From Cycas panzhihuaensis (Eukaryota > Cycadophyta), in NCBI GenBank assembly GCA_023213395.1, contig CM041465.1, forward strand, positions 56,489,741-56,553,740: 64,000 nt of DNA, in the 5' to 3' direction. The notes under the pieces were generated by a model. That model was not told the origin of the DNA. It saw nothing but the letters and a program-made list of their open reading frames with translations, and did not search any database. The translations under genes and the position numbers were made by a program. This document shows positions 44,372 through 57,280 of the stretch, in pieces; position 1 is the stretch's first letter; the number at the start of each line of letters is the position of its first letter.

Positions 44372-44650
44372 ATGGCACTTTTCATCTTTAATGATGGCAG
44401 AAGCCGCAGCAACTCTAGTCCTTCCGCCGCCACATGGATTCTCCACAATCCTTCTAGACACGATTTCCTATGTTCTAGGATCTTCCTCCCTAAGGCCACT
44501 AATAACGAAGCTAAGTACACAACCATTATCGAAGCCCTTACCGATGCACTATGCTTCCATCATGGACCCATTGTCCTCCTTTATGACTCTTAGGTTATGG
44601 TATCTCATCTTACCTAGGTCTACTAGGTGTAGTGCCCATGCTTGAGGGCC
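44372..44650 (+). pseudogene. T1 archaeal-type RNase H, truncated by stops
   Basis: MALFIFNDGRSRSNSSPSAA keeps the first-strand motif but with Asn-Asp where T2 has Thr-Asp. NNEAKYTTIIEALTDAL holds the catalytic Glu and LLYDS the next Asp, and then a TAG replaces the Gln seen in T2 (44591). Further stops follow at 44615-44630. Similar sequence continues to about 44770 in pieces. Homologous to the intact gene at 60101. Confidence 0.75.
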
Positions 44651-44769
44651 CTTGCCTTGACTGCCAGATCCATGTTGGCTTACTTTTCATCTGTCAGCAT
44701 TCGACACATTCTGCGAGCTCTCAATGCTGAGGCATATAGCTTAGTTTGCCTCATCCTTGAGCGTCACCT

Positions 44770-45206
44770 ACCTCTCCTTGGTGACCCACCTTGAGGGACT
44801 TGTCTGGTCATGCTTGCACCCAAGTCTTGGGTCATTCTTTTCACTACAACCCATTTGTACCTCTAAAAGTTGGCCACTAATGAGGTTAAACTATGGAAAC
44901 CACCAGGTTTATTCATTTTCCCTACTGCCTGTGATCATTATCTCTCTTCATTGTACTCCTACGATGGCAGCATTCCCCTCATCTGTTTTAGTTTCTAGTT
45001 GACTCTAGAGTGGCATATAGGCAGCTCCTATGTTATCTCCACTCATGTCCCCATATCCACGTGTTTTACCATGACACTTGCTGACACCCTTGGCTCTTAT
45101 CATGATCATGTTGTTATATGTACATAGGTTACTAAAAGTTTTTGTTGCCAGCATTTGCCATCGCATTGTACTTCTGACCAATGAGGCTCTGTCACTAAGG
45201 GGGCAG
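44770..45206 (+). other. T1 3' untranslated end and polypurine tract
   Basis: Non-coding, collinear with 60542-61039 of T2. It includes the phrase TTGGCCACTAATGAGGTTAAACTATGG cut at 44873-44899, shared with the tandem array at 5970. It ends with the purine run AAGGGGGCAG (45197-45206), the primer site for LTR B. Confidence 0.65.
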
Positions 45207-48183
45207 TGTTTCTTGGCTACCAGGAATGGGTATGGATAGATCGACTTAGGTATGCTCCCATCTCCCTTCTTAGTCATTTCAAGAGGTAGATTTGAGCGTT
45301 GCTTGATTGATTGCATGATTGAGTGCCTCATCTTTGCGATTATTATGCATCTTGCTGCTTGATCATGCTGCATGTCTCCAGCCTATGATGACCCATGGGA
45401 CATGCTTCTCCATGAGACATGCATCCCTATGGTGCTTTAGAAACCCTCTACTACACCTCCACATCGCCTCGAACATTGGCCAATTTATGTGATCTGCTCA
45501 TACCTTTGTCACCTTATCATAACTCTTAACATTTCACTATGAGTGGATGATATTTTGTGTCCATCCATAGGTTTCTTGGGAGCCCTACCTCTCAATGCCC
45601 TATTTGATCTAGCCCATTTGCCCACTTGGACTGTCCCCAGCCACCTAGATAGGAGGGCTAGCCCCTCCTAAGTCTAGGATAACCTCTTCTAGGGCCCCTG
45701 AGACCTTTATTTCCCTTTTCGTTGCATTCTGGTCTCGTACCATGGTAATTTTGTGGTACTACGAAGTTTACCGCGGTACCATGAAGTTTACCATGGTGTG
45801 ACTATCCACTTCTAATTTTTTTAAATTTGCCATGGTATTTTTTGTATTTTTCACAAAATTGCCACATGGATTAGTCACTACCCGAGTCTTAGTCTAACCT
45901 TAATCACTCGATTAGGGCTAAGGTTGAGTATAAAGCCTAAAAATTTCTTTATTTCTTTCTCTTACGCTCTCTAACAACCTCAAACAAGCTCTTACAACTC
46001 TCTTTCTCATGCTCTTCTTCCACCTCTACAAGCTTCCTCCTACAGGAAATGCCCTGCATCTATTAAGATCCTACCTAGACTCCGCCTTCCACAGCTTAGG
46101 TTCATGGAACTTATCTCATCAATGAGATTCACCAAGTGGCAATACCACTCAAAGCTTATATCTACAAGTATTCAATAGGTTTCTTCTTCAGATTTATAAG
46201 GATCCTCCTACAAGTGCCCAAATCAGCTTCCTCCTATGCTGCTCTCAAGCAAGCCTGCTGCAAAATCAGCCTAGCAAGTAGCTCTTTGTATTTTTCCTCA
46301 TTTTACCTCCTTAAAACTCCTTTGAAATCTAAGATCTCTTCCATACATCTTTCATTTTCAGTACTTTCTAGTTTATGCGAGAGGTATTTCCCTATGGTTT
46401 CTCTTTATGATTGCATTTTCTTTCCACTATCACTTTGGTCTTTCTAAGAGGGCTGTGACATGAGCCTCTTATGGTGTGAGTGAAGGAAGTACTCGGTGGG
46501 TTCTATACCCAACAAGACTGACTTCCCAAGGGGCAATCCCCCATTTACTCCTTTGCTCTCCTACTTGTGTCTTCCTTGGGCCTCTGGATGACCCCGGAAA
46601 GGAGGCTATTGCTAGAACCAGTGTATGCAGCCCCTTGCTATACTATTTCCAGCCTTGAGAGCCCCATATCAGTAGGGTATTTTAGCCCCTAGTGGCATCA
46701 TAGCCCTCTTTTGGCCACTCCCTTATCCGATGTTATACATGCTACATACCACAACTTTGGTAACACTAGCAACATCTCTAGCTTTCATACCATTTGTTCT
46801 TTTCACCATTGGTTGTCATATAGGCTATCTAAACCTATTATTCTTGTGCTCAAAGGTAGCGTGGAGGTACTTACATAAGGGGGTTAGCTATTCCAAGGCT
46901 AACTACTAGCATTTGTTGCTTATTGTGACTTGTGTCGATGAGTTTATAAGTAGCTTTCAATTAAATATTTTGTGTTGTTTCCAACACTTTGCTTGTGACT
47001 TTTAGCACTCTACTTCCTTTATATATACGTGCATCTACTTGGTATTCTAGTAGCCCCTTGAAGGAAGGGGAAGAAAACCTTCGTGCTTGTAGGTTTCATC
47101 ATAATGTTCATGAAAAGGAAGAGGCGCTTCCATCCAGGTAAGTCTTCACCTTTTTCCTTTTCATTTCATTTCCTCGCATAGTCTCTTTGTTTCCTTTTGT
47201 CTTTTTTGGTTTTCCTTTCTTTTCTTTTATACGAGGAAGGTAAGGAAGCCCCCTTCAACACTGCCTCTCGACAATATTAGTGTGCCAGACAAGAATAAGG
47301 GAGCAAGCATGATATATGGGCAAGATATCTTCTTCGGCCACATAACTTTCTAGGTACGTACTTCCCCTCCTCTCATAGCTCTTTTCCTTTTATCATTATT
47401 AGGCCTATCATCTTACATAATAAACAACATAAAAGGAAAAGAGTAATCAACCAATTTGCACATATTCATCTTGCATATGCATGTTTCATGTTGCTTTAAT
47501 AGGAAGGATCATATTGTAGGAATTATACCTCCCCCCTCTCCTACCCAAATGTAAAACATCCCTTAGCTTTGCATTTCCTAACATGCATGCTTGAGCTTGT
47601 TTAGAATATTTCTTTGTCTCTTCTCATTTAAAAACAAAAGAGAGTGAGAGAGTGTTTTATGTTCCTCTTTTGTGAAGGTAAACGAGAGCACTTTTATCAT
47701 CACTTCATACACACCCGTCATGTCCTACTCACACACTCTACCCTAGTTGCCCTTGCTGGGATTTAGATCCCTTCGCTCCCATAGTGATAAGGGGTTTTTT
47801 GCCATTGCCTCCTTCCCTTGTAGACCTGCCTTAGGTGAGTCGGCCTAAGGAGTTCTTTTTTTATTCTACCCATACCATATTACTTTATCATTGAGGTTCT
47901 TTTCCTTCATTGGGTCTCCCTTTTCCCTTTTGGCCATCCAAGGGTGGGAGGATTCCATTTTTTTGGGTTATCTGAGATACCTTACATGTATCTTGCCCCT
48001 TCAAACCAAAAGCCTAAGCTATATTGAGGAAGTTGTGTGCTATTCATGGGTCCTGAACCTACAATCCAATGCACAGACACCTTGTGTAGGTGTTTCCTTC
48101 ACTTGTGGGATTGTATCCTCTATTCTGGAACTTACCATTGATTTCCCCAATCTTCACCAAGTGTAGTTACCATCCCATAGACA
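45207..48183 (+). repeat. LTR B: shared LTR between T1 and T2 (about 3 kb)
   Basis: Starts TGTTTCTTGGCTACCAGG right after the T1 polypurine tract. It ends near CCCATAGACA (48183), about 30 bases before the T2 primer site. It thus serves as 3' LTR of T1 and 5' LTR of T2. TATA box TATAAAG at 45929-45935. The long pyrimidine-rich U5 includes AGAGAGTGAGAGAGTG (47640). The first 1.9 kb differ clearly from LTR A and LTR C, which resemble each other, whereas its last 0.6 kb is very close to LTR A. The right edge is approximate because a 20-bp duplication (ACCATCCCATAGAC) lies there. Confidence 0.75.
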
Positions 48184-48467
48184 TGATTCCACCATCCCAT
48201 AGACGCGATTCTATTGGCGACCATACTAGGGACCTGCCAGTAAGAGAATCATTATTTCCTCCTTCCTGTTGGTGCTACTTCCTCTTAGTAGATCTCCCTT
48301 TTGGTTTTATTGGGAAACCCTAATGTGTACACCACTTTATCTCTCCTTTCTTCCAACCCATAGGTAGAACTTGTATGCGACGATTCTCATGTCACTTATG
48401 AGGTCTACTTCCACTGTTGGAAGACTCTTCATACCACTCCCTTCCTACATCAGACCCTAATTTGATT
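48184..48467 (+). other. T2 primer binding site and leader
   Basis: TGGCGACCATACTAGGGACC at 48215-48234 fits the Tat/Ogre-type primer site TGGCGACTCYGCTGGGGAC, apparently tRNA-Arg based. This supports placing T1/T2 in the Tat lineage. The leader to the gag ATG at 48468 is short and non-coding. Confidence 0.7.
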
Positions 48468-50170
48468 ATGAAGGGATCTCTCTTAGATTGGGCATACCAT
48501 GCTTATGTGTCCAATTTGCTTGAGCTTTCTACTTCATTCCAAGGGTCTACCCAAGGGAGTGAAAATCCTATCTTTTATCCGAGTGACTAGCAACACCCAT
48601 AACCCCATCATCTCTCTACTCCTAAAGTAGATCCTTCATCCCCTCTAGAGTTTCACCACCACAATGGTGACTCTCATGAGGATCGCCCTACGGGGTCCAC
48701 TTCATACGAGGTTTCATCCACCTCTTATGATCAGGCGGATACCCCTCCCGCTGATGTAGTAGAAGCTCTTAGCCAATGTTTCCAAGCTGCCCATCTCCAA
48801 CCACATCCTAAGTAGTTTGAAAATGTCTTACGAAGCATTGTGATTTCTTCTTCTATGTCTCCCTTACCTCGCCCATCCTATTTGACTTCCCTACCCACGA
48901 TGAGCCTACCTCTCACTTCATCTTCTTCTCCTTATGGTTTGTGTTCCTTGGGAACTACCCTAGGCATGCCTTCTTTTTAACTCGAGTTGAGCATATCCAT
49001 GTCTAGTCAAGTGACTATTCCTCCTCTGACTATAGTCTATCCACTGCCTACTAGACCTAGGGGACCATCGTGTCCCCCTACTTCTAGTCACATGGGGTTC
49101 GCCCCCACACACTCTCAACACCAACCTAGGGATTCTTCTCTCTATATATCTCTCAGTTATACCTCTCAACCATGGAGAACAGTAAAGAGAACTCCCTTCC
49201 TACTTATGGGGTGGACCCTTTGCACCCATATGAGGTCACACCACCCACGGGTAGTCCATATGGGAAAAATCTGGTCCCCCACCTCTCTTTTTTGTCATCC
49301 TATATTGCACCTCATATTACACCTTTGCAAGGAGGGCTAGCCCCCTCCCAAGGCATTTTCCCTCAAGGTCCTTTCCAACAAGGAGTGTTTCCTTAAGGAG
49401 GAATGTGTCCATCACATCAATCTACTCATGTGCATGCCCCTTTGAATGTGGGATTCATATCCTCTCACTAAACAGTGGAGGGATAGCATCCCCTTTCAAA
49501 CTAAACCCTCCAAGGAGGATTTCAGAAACTTTGTCCACCTCCTCTTCCAGCTTCCGTTGACCCTATGGTCCAGTCAAGGGTATACCCCTTTATGGACTAT
49601 AGGTTGACACCCCTATCCATCAAGGTGTTAAGAACCAACTTACCGCTTCACCCTCCTGAGGTCCCCAAATTTGATGGGACTTCATCACAGGACCTAACAG
49701 AGTATATTCATAGTTTTTCTATGGCATGCATCGATTACTGGGCTTATGACCACATTCTTATGAAACTTTTCCTGTAATCCCTTCAAGGCGATGCCCTCAA
49801 GTGGTTTTATCACCTACCTGCACATTTAATAGTTTCATTCCAACAGCTCATGGATGAATTCATCAACTATTTTGACGTAACTCGTCCATTCAAGAGTGGT
49901 ATGAAAGCTCTTTTATCTCTTAAACAAGGTCACGATGAAATGAATCATGACTTTATGAGATGCTTCAATGACCTTCTTTATTCCACCAAGGCAACTCTAC
50001 CTGAGGAGTTGAAGAGAGACCTCTTTGTCAACGCTCCTCACCCAGAAGTCCAAGTCGAAGTCCTTAAAATGGGGGCAACTATGTGTGACTCCGCCATAGC
50101 CAAGTGCTTGGTGCTTAAGGCCATTAAGATCCAAGCTGGACTCAAGAAGCCTCTAAAGCCCTCACAATGA
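48468..50170 (+). pseudogene. gag: T2 gag (Tat-like), broken
   Basis: ATG at 48468 (MKGSLLDWAYHAYVSNLLEL). Pro/Ser-rich amino-terminal part with stops near 48590, 48813 and 48978 and a frame change around 49180. Capsid core from 49640: PPEVPKFDGTSSQDLTEYI, CIDYWAYDHILMKLFL, then VDEFINYFDVTRPFKSGMK-like text at 49850 (first residue Met), ending ELKRDLFVNAPHPEVQVEV and GLKKPLKPSQ. Slightly less damaged than T1 gag in this last part, where 49850-50170 is an open frame of 106 codons. Confidence 0.8.
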
Positions 50171-51140
50171 CATGAGGTACCTCCACCACCCCGAGAGACC
50201 AAAATCTAGCAGTCTGCCAGGTCTTCTTCTCATCCTACTGAGAAGACCTTAGATCCTCTCACTTCCGCTATATGTTCATTCGAGCATACTATAAAGGAGC
50301 TCAAACTCCAAGCTCCTTCATCCTCTACCTCATATAATCCAGTCCACCAAGCTTCCCAAGCTGCTCCCTCTAAAGGTGGTAACACCCAGTCTTCCTCCCA
50401 TAAAAAGAAGTGGTATTCCAACCATAGAGAGTGCTTCCATGAATATTCATAGTGCTAGGCCCAACACCTTAGAGTTACGCCACAACGTGATTCTTCCCCC
50501 AAACAGGCATCTAGGCGTAACTTAGACCACCCATCCATAGAGATCCCTTTGCTAAACATGGAGAATATGATTGCACTAACCAACAAAAAAATAGCCAAAA
50601 TAGGGGAAGATCCCCAAACCCTCGCCCTTCGTAAGCAAAATGGAAGAGTGCAAGGAATCTGTCATCTTCCTTTGATTCTCCCAATCGTCGCACCCCTTCA
50701 CCTTCTCACTCCTGAAACAAGGGAAAGAAGGTCATTCAGATGCTTGAGACTATTCCATTGTATGCCTTAACCTAGTCTCAAGCAGTTAAAGAGGCAAACA
50801 ATGCCTCTTTATCTACACCACACCTTGACCCTCTTCTAAAAACCTCTCTTCTGGAAGTCCCTGCACTCCCCAAGACCATTCCTATATACCTTAGTTGCTA
50901 CGATTTTCAAAATCCCTTCCCCAACCTACTACAAAGGGAATCTTTCTCCGTTGTCGATGAGCTCCACACCATGGCTTCTAGAATGTCCATAATGGATGTC
51001 TTGAGGAGTTACCCCAAACAACATATACTTCTCCTAGAATCCTTAGGATTTAGTGACGCATCCATCCACATCTTGGGTGTTGTCCCAAGTCGCGAATCCG
51101 TCATCTCTTTTAATCTTAAGGATCTTCCTCCTATTGGTGA
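50171..51140 (+). pseudogene. T2 gag-protease linker, broken
   Basis: Basic, Ser-rich linker collinear with T1, without the R1b insertion. Readable at the end: VVDELHTMASRMSIMDVLRSYP and FSDASIHILGVVPSRESV (50950-51105), leading straight into protease. No zinc knuckle seen. Confidence 0.55.
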
Positions 51141-51930
51141 AAGGGAATGCCAATGGCATTTCCCTTTCACTATAACTATCGATACCCTCGATTGCACTTT
51201 ATAGAGAATTGTTATCGATAATGGTTCTTCTGTTAATACCATGCCCTTGCATGTCATGCAAGAGCTTGGCATATCATCCCTAGAGTTGGTTCCATGGAGG
51301 TGTCAAGGCTATGATGGTAGTGAAAAGACACCCTTGGGATCAGTGTCCATCCCCCTTACTCTTGAGGATAAGACTATCCTCACCGACATTATAGTTCTTG
51401 ACATCGACGTCGACTGCAATCTTCTATTGTGACGCCCTTGGCTCGACCAAATGGAAGTCGTGTGCTTATCTCGATGGGGACAACTTAAGTTCGTCCATGA
51501 GAGGTGAATGAGGGTTGTCTCCTCGGAGTTGCCTCCTACTAAGCAACTTTGCCAACCTCCTCAAGTGGTTCATTGTTAAGTAAAGGGCGACAAGGACCTT
51601 TCTACCCATGCTTCTGCTTGCTCCATCAACATCCCTGATCCATCCCCCTTGGAAGAAGACCCTTCACCTTCTTCTTCCAACCTCACATGCTTTGCCCCTA
51701 TTGGTGTCAGAAGCTATGGGTATCTTGCCATACTTAGCGATGATGAGTCTGATGGAAAGGATGAGGATTTCCCTCATCCCATCTCTCTCCTAGGCATGAG
51801 TAGGGGCACTTCCTTCATTTTAGGTCCCAATCTGGAACTTCCATCATTGAAGAAACTAACTCTTCCCTTGTGTCTTATGTTATCACTCCTGTTGATTAGG
51901 CGATTATTGCGTCTCCCTCTTCATCATCCC
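51141..51930 (+). pseudogene. pro: T2 aspartic protease with changed active site, and acidic linker
   Basis: FPFTITIDTLDCTL precedes a TAG (51202), then IVIDNGSSVNTMP (51210-51245): the DTGS triad reads DNGS. The flap-like YDGSEKTPLG and C-terminal VLDIDVDCNLLL follow, with a TGA at 51430 before RPWLDQM. The protease cannot be active as it stands. A Ser/Asp-rich linker (DDESDGKDEDFPHP near 51745) resembles T1. Confidence 0.8.
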
Positions 51931-52067
51931 CCGTAGATAACAAAGACAGGGAGCCTCCTGTTGTTCCTCATAGGAGAACTCTTTCTGACTTTTCTAGAGA
52001 GTCCTTTGGGTATGTCGAGTGGTGTGTCGATTACCACGGTCCCACTACTCCTTCTTCCCTCCTCTCC

Positions 52068-53310
52068 TTGTCTTCTCTAGGCATGATCATCTATGGGGTA
52101 GACTACTTTAAGGACGACGAGGCTTTACTTGAGTATTTAGTGGGCTTTGCACCCAATCTCCCTTCTAGTCACCATAGGCTTGGTCATCAGAAGGTCCTAG
52201 CTATTGGGTCTTCCCTCGCCGACCCAAATCTGTCTCCTATTCTGCCCCTTCCTATTGACCGAGCCCCCATTCAATTCAAGGAGGGGAATACCATGTGCAT
52301 GGGGGCAACCAAGGACATAGTCCTTACCCCAGGTAAGGTCATTAAGGTAGGAGCAGAATGCTCTCCTAATAAAATGAAGGAGTACACCCTTCTATTCCAG
52401 GAATTTCGAGACATCTTCGCATAGGACTATTTCGATATGAAGGGGATAGACCCTTCAATCATTACCAACAACCTCACCACTATCCTAGGTGCTCACCCTG
52501 TGCATTAAAAGTAATGCCCTCTTCATCCCAAGCTTTCAGATGCTATCAAGATAGAAGTAGAAAAACTCCTAAACGTAGGGTTAATCACTTCTATTGACTA
52601 CCCCAAGTGGGTGTCTAATATTGTCTCTATTGCCAAAAAGAATAGGACAATTAGGATATGTGTCGATTTTCAAGACATCAACAACGCATGTCCTAAGGAT
52701 AACTTCCCACTTCCCTTCATCGATCAAATCATTGATCGAACCTCTGGCTTTAAATTCATGTCCTTAATAGATGGCTTCTCAGGCTACAACCAAATCCAGA
52801 TTTCTCCCGAAGACCATCATAAGATAGCCTTCACTACCCCGTGGGGTACCTTCACCTATAAGGTGATGCCCGTTGGGCTAAAGAATATAAGTGTCACCTA
52901 TCAAAGTGCAATACAATTCATTTTCTATGACCTTATCAGTAAATCTTTAGAGGTTTTCATGGATAATATGATGGGTATCTTATGTATTAGGGCACATCAT
53001 CCTTATGATTTGTGAGTCATCTTCATGCGATGTCGCAAATACCATGTAAGCCTCAACCCTCTTAAATATGTGTTTATCATGATAGTGATAGCTGACAAAC
53101 TCCTTAGTTTCCTTGTGTCAAAATAAGGGATCCAAATCAACCCTGATAAGTTCAAGGCCATCCTTGACATGCTACCTCCTAAAACCCAACAACAAATCAA
53201 GTCGTTCTTAGGTAGGCTTGAATTTCTTAGGTGTTTCTTAGCGAATTTCACCATAAATGACAAACCTCTTACCAACCTACTAAAGAAGGGAGCCTCATTC
53301 ATCTGCTCTT
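52068..53310 (+). pseudogene. pol: T2 reverse transcriptase, catalytic box FMDN
   Basis: Copies the element RNA. YTLLFQEFRDIFA (52380) leads into RT, with stops at 52422 and about 52505. From 52530: IKIEVEKLLNVGLITSIDYP, WVSNIVSIAKKNRTIRICVD, NNACPKDNFPLPFIDQIID, FMSLIDGFSGYNQI, GTFTYKVMPVGLKN (gypsy RT motifs in order). At 52956-52967 the metal-binding box is FMDN instead of YVDD/YMDD, so the second Asp is lost. The tail continues to NPDKFKAILDMLPPKTQQQI and FLGRLEFLRCFLANF after stops near 53013 and 53125. A frame change near 53310 separates RNase H. Confidence 0.85.
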
Positions 53311-53827
53311 CAAAGGCCCAGTAAACCTTAGAGAACTCAATGAAGCTCTTACTTCTGCCCTGACATTGGCACCCCCTCTCTTCAATAAACCGTTCGTTCT
53401 TTACACTTCAAATACCGATGAGTCCTTGGGCGCTATGTTAGATTATGAAGATGATTCGGGAACTGAAAGGGCCATTTACTTCATCAGTTACACTCTCATG
53501 GCTACTGAACTTAACTACTCCCTTGCCAAGAAGGAGTGTCTCTCCTTGGTACATGCTACTAAGAAGTTTAGGTACTACTTGCTCAGGAATACTACTCGGG
53601 TAATCATCCAATTCGATCCCTTAAGATATTTACTCACTCGACCTGACCTGACAAGTAGGACCGGCAAGTGGGTCATCCCCCTTCAAGAATTTGACCTCCA
53701 AATCATTAACAAGAAGTCAAAGAAATGGATGGTGGTGGCTGAGCAACTCGTCAATGCCCCTATCCTGAACCCTTTCCACATTCCTATTGATGATTCTTTG
53801 CCTGACAAGGCTATCTTGGCCATTTAG
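53311..53827 (+). pseudogene. pol: T2 gypsy-type RNase H
   Basis: Removes RNA from the hybrid during replication. Frame 2: LAPPLFNKPFVLYTS, where Ser replaces the usual first Asp (YxD/YTDA). Then SLGAMLDYEDDSGTERAIYF, ATELNYSLAKKECLSLVHAT (catalytic Glu kept), FRYYLLRNTTRVIIQFDPLR (Phe-Asp where TDH/TDP is usual) and WVIPLQEFDLQI. Open for 153 codons to the TAG at 53825. At least the first catalytic Asp is missing. This is the standard gypsy RNase H, distinct from the aRNH at 60101. Confidence 0.8.
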
Positions 53828-55103
53828 GATTTTACTCCTCATCCGCTTACCGACAATGAGTGGTACAAAGACATTGTATAATACCTCGACCAGCAGTAGT
53901 ATCGCCCTAAAGCTAGCAACAAAGTTAGGTCTCGTATTTGGGCTATTACCAGGTAATACTTCCTCATAGGCGAAGTGTTGTACAAGAGATCCTTTAATGG
54001 GATCCTTCTTCACTATGTCAGCCCTGATGAAATAAACCAAATAGTTTGTGAATGCCACAATGGCATTTGCAGAGGTCACTTTGGGGGCCAATCCATGGCC
54101 CAAAGGATCCTCCGTATGGGGTATTACTGGACGTCCCTCTTTAAGGATGCCCATGCCTATGCCCTGAGATGTCAATGATGCCAAGTACACACTAACATCA
54201 CCCACTTACCTTCTAAGGCCCTCCATCCCATCATACCTCCATGCCCCTTCTCCTAATAGGGGTTGGACCTTATTGGAGCCATATCCATGTCCTCTTCGTT
54301 GCAGCAAAAGTTCATCCTGACTGCTATAGAGTACTTCACTAAATGGGCAAAAGCGATCCCTTTGACCACTACTCTTGGTAAGATGATAGCCACCTTTGTC
54401 TATTAACCCATCATCTGCTATTTTAGAGTCCCTGATGTCCTGATCATAGACAATGGGACTCCTTTCTGTAATAAGGAGATGGACAAACTCTGTGAGAAAT
54501 TCAAAATTTCTCACAAAACCTCCTCTTCTTATTACCCCTAGGCCAATGTCCAAGTTGAATCATTCAACAAAACCCTTATAAACATTTTAAAGAAAACCAT
54601 AGCCCAATCTCAAAGAGATTGGCATCTACAGCTCCCTTCTGCTCTATGGGCATATTACACGTATATCCGTACAACTACAGGAATGACCCATTTTTCCCTA
54701 GTATATAGAATAGAGGTGGTTCTCCTATTAGAAGTGGAGATTCCTTCTTTACGAGTCTCTCTTCGGGGTCTTATCAATGAAGAGTCTATCCGTCAGGCTC
54801 ACCTTTTAGACCTTGAAGCCTTAGATAAGAGGCGCTTGACTGCTTACTAAGAGAATCTCGCTTCTAAAGCCAGGCCACGAAGGACATATGACAAATACCT
54901 TTGTTCCCACCTTTTACATCCTGAAGACCACGTCCTCAAATTAGAATATCTCCATGACAACCTATCCAAGTTCAGACCTAAATGGATTGGCCCTTCATCA
55001 TTCTCGAGAGCCTCAGTAATGGCTCTTATAGGATCACCACCTTGGAAGGTCTCGAGTTCGAGAAGGCTGTTAATGGGATATTCCTAAAGAAATTTTACAC
55101 ATG
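53828..55103 (+). pseudogene. pol: T2 integrase, broken
   Basis: Inserts the DNA copy. Zinc-binding region 54040-54190: CHNGICRGHFGGQSMAQRI, GYYWTSLFKDA, CQ-stop-CQVHTN (HHCC pattern, stop between the last Cys pair). Core: GLDLIGAIS (first Asp, 54270), FTKWAKAIPL, VLIIDNGTPF (second Asp, 54450), ANVQVESFNKTL (catalytic Glu, 54555). So DDE is complete in sequence. The C-terminal part PEDHVLKLEYL, KFRPKWIGP (54930-54995) precedes a slip. Stops occur at about 53882, 53960, 54178, 54255, 54405, 54539 and 54848. The position after RNase H confirms gypsy order. Confidence 0.86.
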
Positions 55104-55884
55104 ACCATTTCACTTCTCTCTTTACGCTCTAAAATGAGCCTAAACTACCACCCTAGATGCATCTCCATTCCTCCTAATCACAGGCAGAATAGCTGTTTAG
55201 GGTGGCCTTCTTGCTTCTCTTGGGTTACTCCGGCAGAACCCCTTGTCCCCCTTTCTTTGGGGGCCCTGTCCTCCTAATTGGGTGTGTTGTCCTTATCACT
55301 CCTGAGCCTAGAAATGCTCCCTAACTAGGATGGCATGCTCGAGTATCATTACTCCTCTTCTTGCTAACGCTTCCTTTGCATATTCCACTATACTCCTATG
55401 TGGACATGTATAGTCCCCTTGTCTCCTAGCCCCACATACGCTTATCACTAATGCCCATGGTGATCATGTGTATGATTGCTAGGGGTACGGCCCTATATGG
55501 AAGGAAGTGTATGTAACTTAAACAATCCTCTAACGTAAACCATATGGTAATCAACTCAAAATCATCATAATCTATAGCTCCTCGTGCATCTATGCACCCT
55601 CACCCATGTATACACAAACATATACATAAAAGTAAATACAACGCAATCCACCATCATATCTCATCACACACTATCACATATTAAATGGGATACTAATGGC
55701 CTCGTCTATATGTATAAAAATCATAATGTGTCACACCATACAAATGATATAGTACATCATTCGCAGGAAGTCAGAATCCTTGTAGGGAGGAGTATAAGCA
55801 TGTGGAAACATATGGTGACTCCTTGGAGGTCTGTTGCTTTCCCAAATCAAAACTAGCACCTCCTACTATCTAGTGGTCTTCTTC
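55104..55884. other. Spacer between integrase and antisense ORF of T2
   Basis: Collinear with 40400-41150 of T1 (CGCTCTAAAATGAGCCTAAAC, GGGTGGCCTTCTTGCT). No coding sequence of pol type. It forms the convergent 3' ends of pol (plus) and the antisense transcript (minus). Confidence 0.6.
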
Positions 55885-56495
55885 TCATGGTGCGTCATCT
55901 CTCAGTCTATGTGATCCCTCTCTTGAGGACCATATACCTCCTAGACTCCTCCTGCACCTCTGGGAGCTCCCTGCCTCGCTCCCCTCATCCTGAGGCCTCC
56001 TCAGGGTCGTCGCCATCGTGTGAGTATATGCCCTGCTCCACGATGATCTTGACGATACCTGATCCACCAGTTGATCATATTGTGACTGGATACGATCCCT
56101 CTCACCCTCTACTCCTCATAGCCTCTTCTCCATCCTCTTGAACATCTGCTCCATCCCTCGGATCTACTCCTCTAGCACTGCTACTCTGATGCGACTCTCT
56201 ACATTGCCAACTACTCCTCCTTGAGCCTCCAGTGCCTGGACCCGACCTTGTAGAGTATCCCTCTCTGCTCAGGTCCCCTCCAACTCACCCTGTAGCTGTC
56301 CCACCCTTGCCTCATGCTCCTGGGACTCTACTACCCACACATCTCTGGCCCTAACCAATGGGGCAAGTGCTAATGTGTGGGCCCCTATCAATAGTGGCTC
56401 TTCTCCTGCTTGGATGGGAGGTTTCCCCTCCATGTAGGCCCAGGGGAACATCTCATAGACTACCGTCTCAACCAGTCTCCCAATCTCTGTTGCTC

Positions 56496-56618
56496 CTATA
56501 AAGTCCAACACATAATATGTCAGTATATACATCCATATGTATATCAAATAAACCAACTCAAAGTAAAGAATCTAGATGCTTATTAATCGAAAGATGATAG
56601 GAAAGGGTAGTGTCTCAC
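56496..56618 (-). other. Candidate spliceosomal intron in the T2 antisense ORF
   Basis: Minus strand begins GTGAGACACT and ends TTGGACTTTATAG. It is 123 nt, T-rich and contains an in-frame stop, and the frame is the same on both sides. T1 has the matching segment but its donor reads ATGAG. Confidence 0.55.
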
Positions 56619-57275
56619 CTATTAGGACTATCGGCTCCTTGACTCGGATGACCACCTCCTCCTCGGGTCCTCCCTCAACCGCCGGTACCTCCTCCTCCTC
56701 TGGTACCACCTCGCTAATGGCTTGACCTATTGGAGCGTCACCTCTACTCTCCTTAGCTATAGTTGTTGCCACTACTCAGGCTCTCCCGACGATCCTTAGT
56801 CTCCTGACTGGCATCTATGGTAGCCTTCCCTCCTTGTAGCTCCTGAAGGACCTGCCTCTCCTCTTCTGACTCCACGAAGGTCCCGCCTCCTCCTCTGAGT
56901 CCTTGATGGACCTGCCTCACCACCTGCTGCTCCTGATGGGCTTGTCCCATCACCTCCATCATGGTTGTCATCATCATCATCTCCTTTAGGGCCACCTTCA
57001 ACTCCTCCTACTCTGCCTACCTTATCATCACTATCCCATCTCACCCCTCTATATGGGTCTACTATGTAGTCTGCCATGATGAGGACTGAACCGAGTCTGC
57101 TACCTGTGGTCCATGGGAGCCCATGTTGAAATAAGGTGCGGTCCTCCTATCAGTTCCATTGCTTCGAAGTGATAAAAAAACTAGCACCGTAACAACATCT
57201 TATATGATGAACCTCCTCTCCAAGTCACCCTGATAGCATCCAACTAGGTGATTAAGCTCGCCGCTATCAATGTCG

Positions 57276-57280
57276 CCTAG
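57276..57280. repeat. Left target duplication of S1 (CCTAG)
   Basis: CCTAG here and at 58343-58347, exact. Confidence 0.85.

Noticed and set aside
53717-54553. Antisense open frames of 162 and 115 codons across T2 RNase H and integrase
   Set aside because: They overlap well-supported RNase H and integrase motifs on the plus strand and show no domain of their own.
52068-55103. Endogenous pararetrovirus (caulimovirus-like) instead of a gypsy element
   Set aside because: An integrase follows RNase H, and LTRs, a tRNA primer site and a polypurine tract are present. No movement or coat protein motif is seen.
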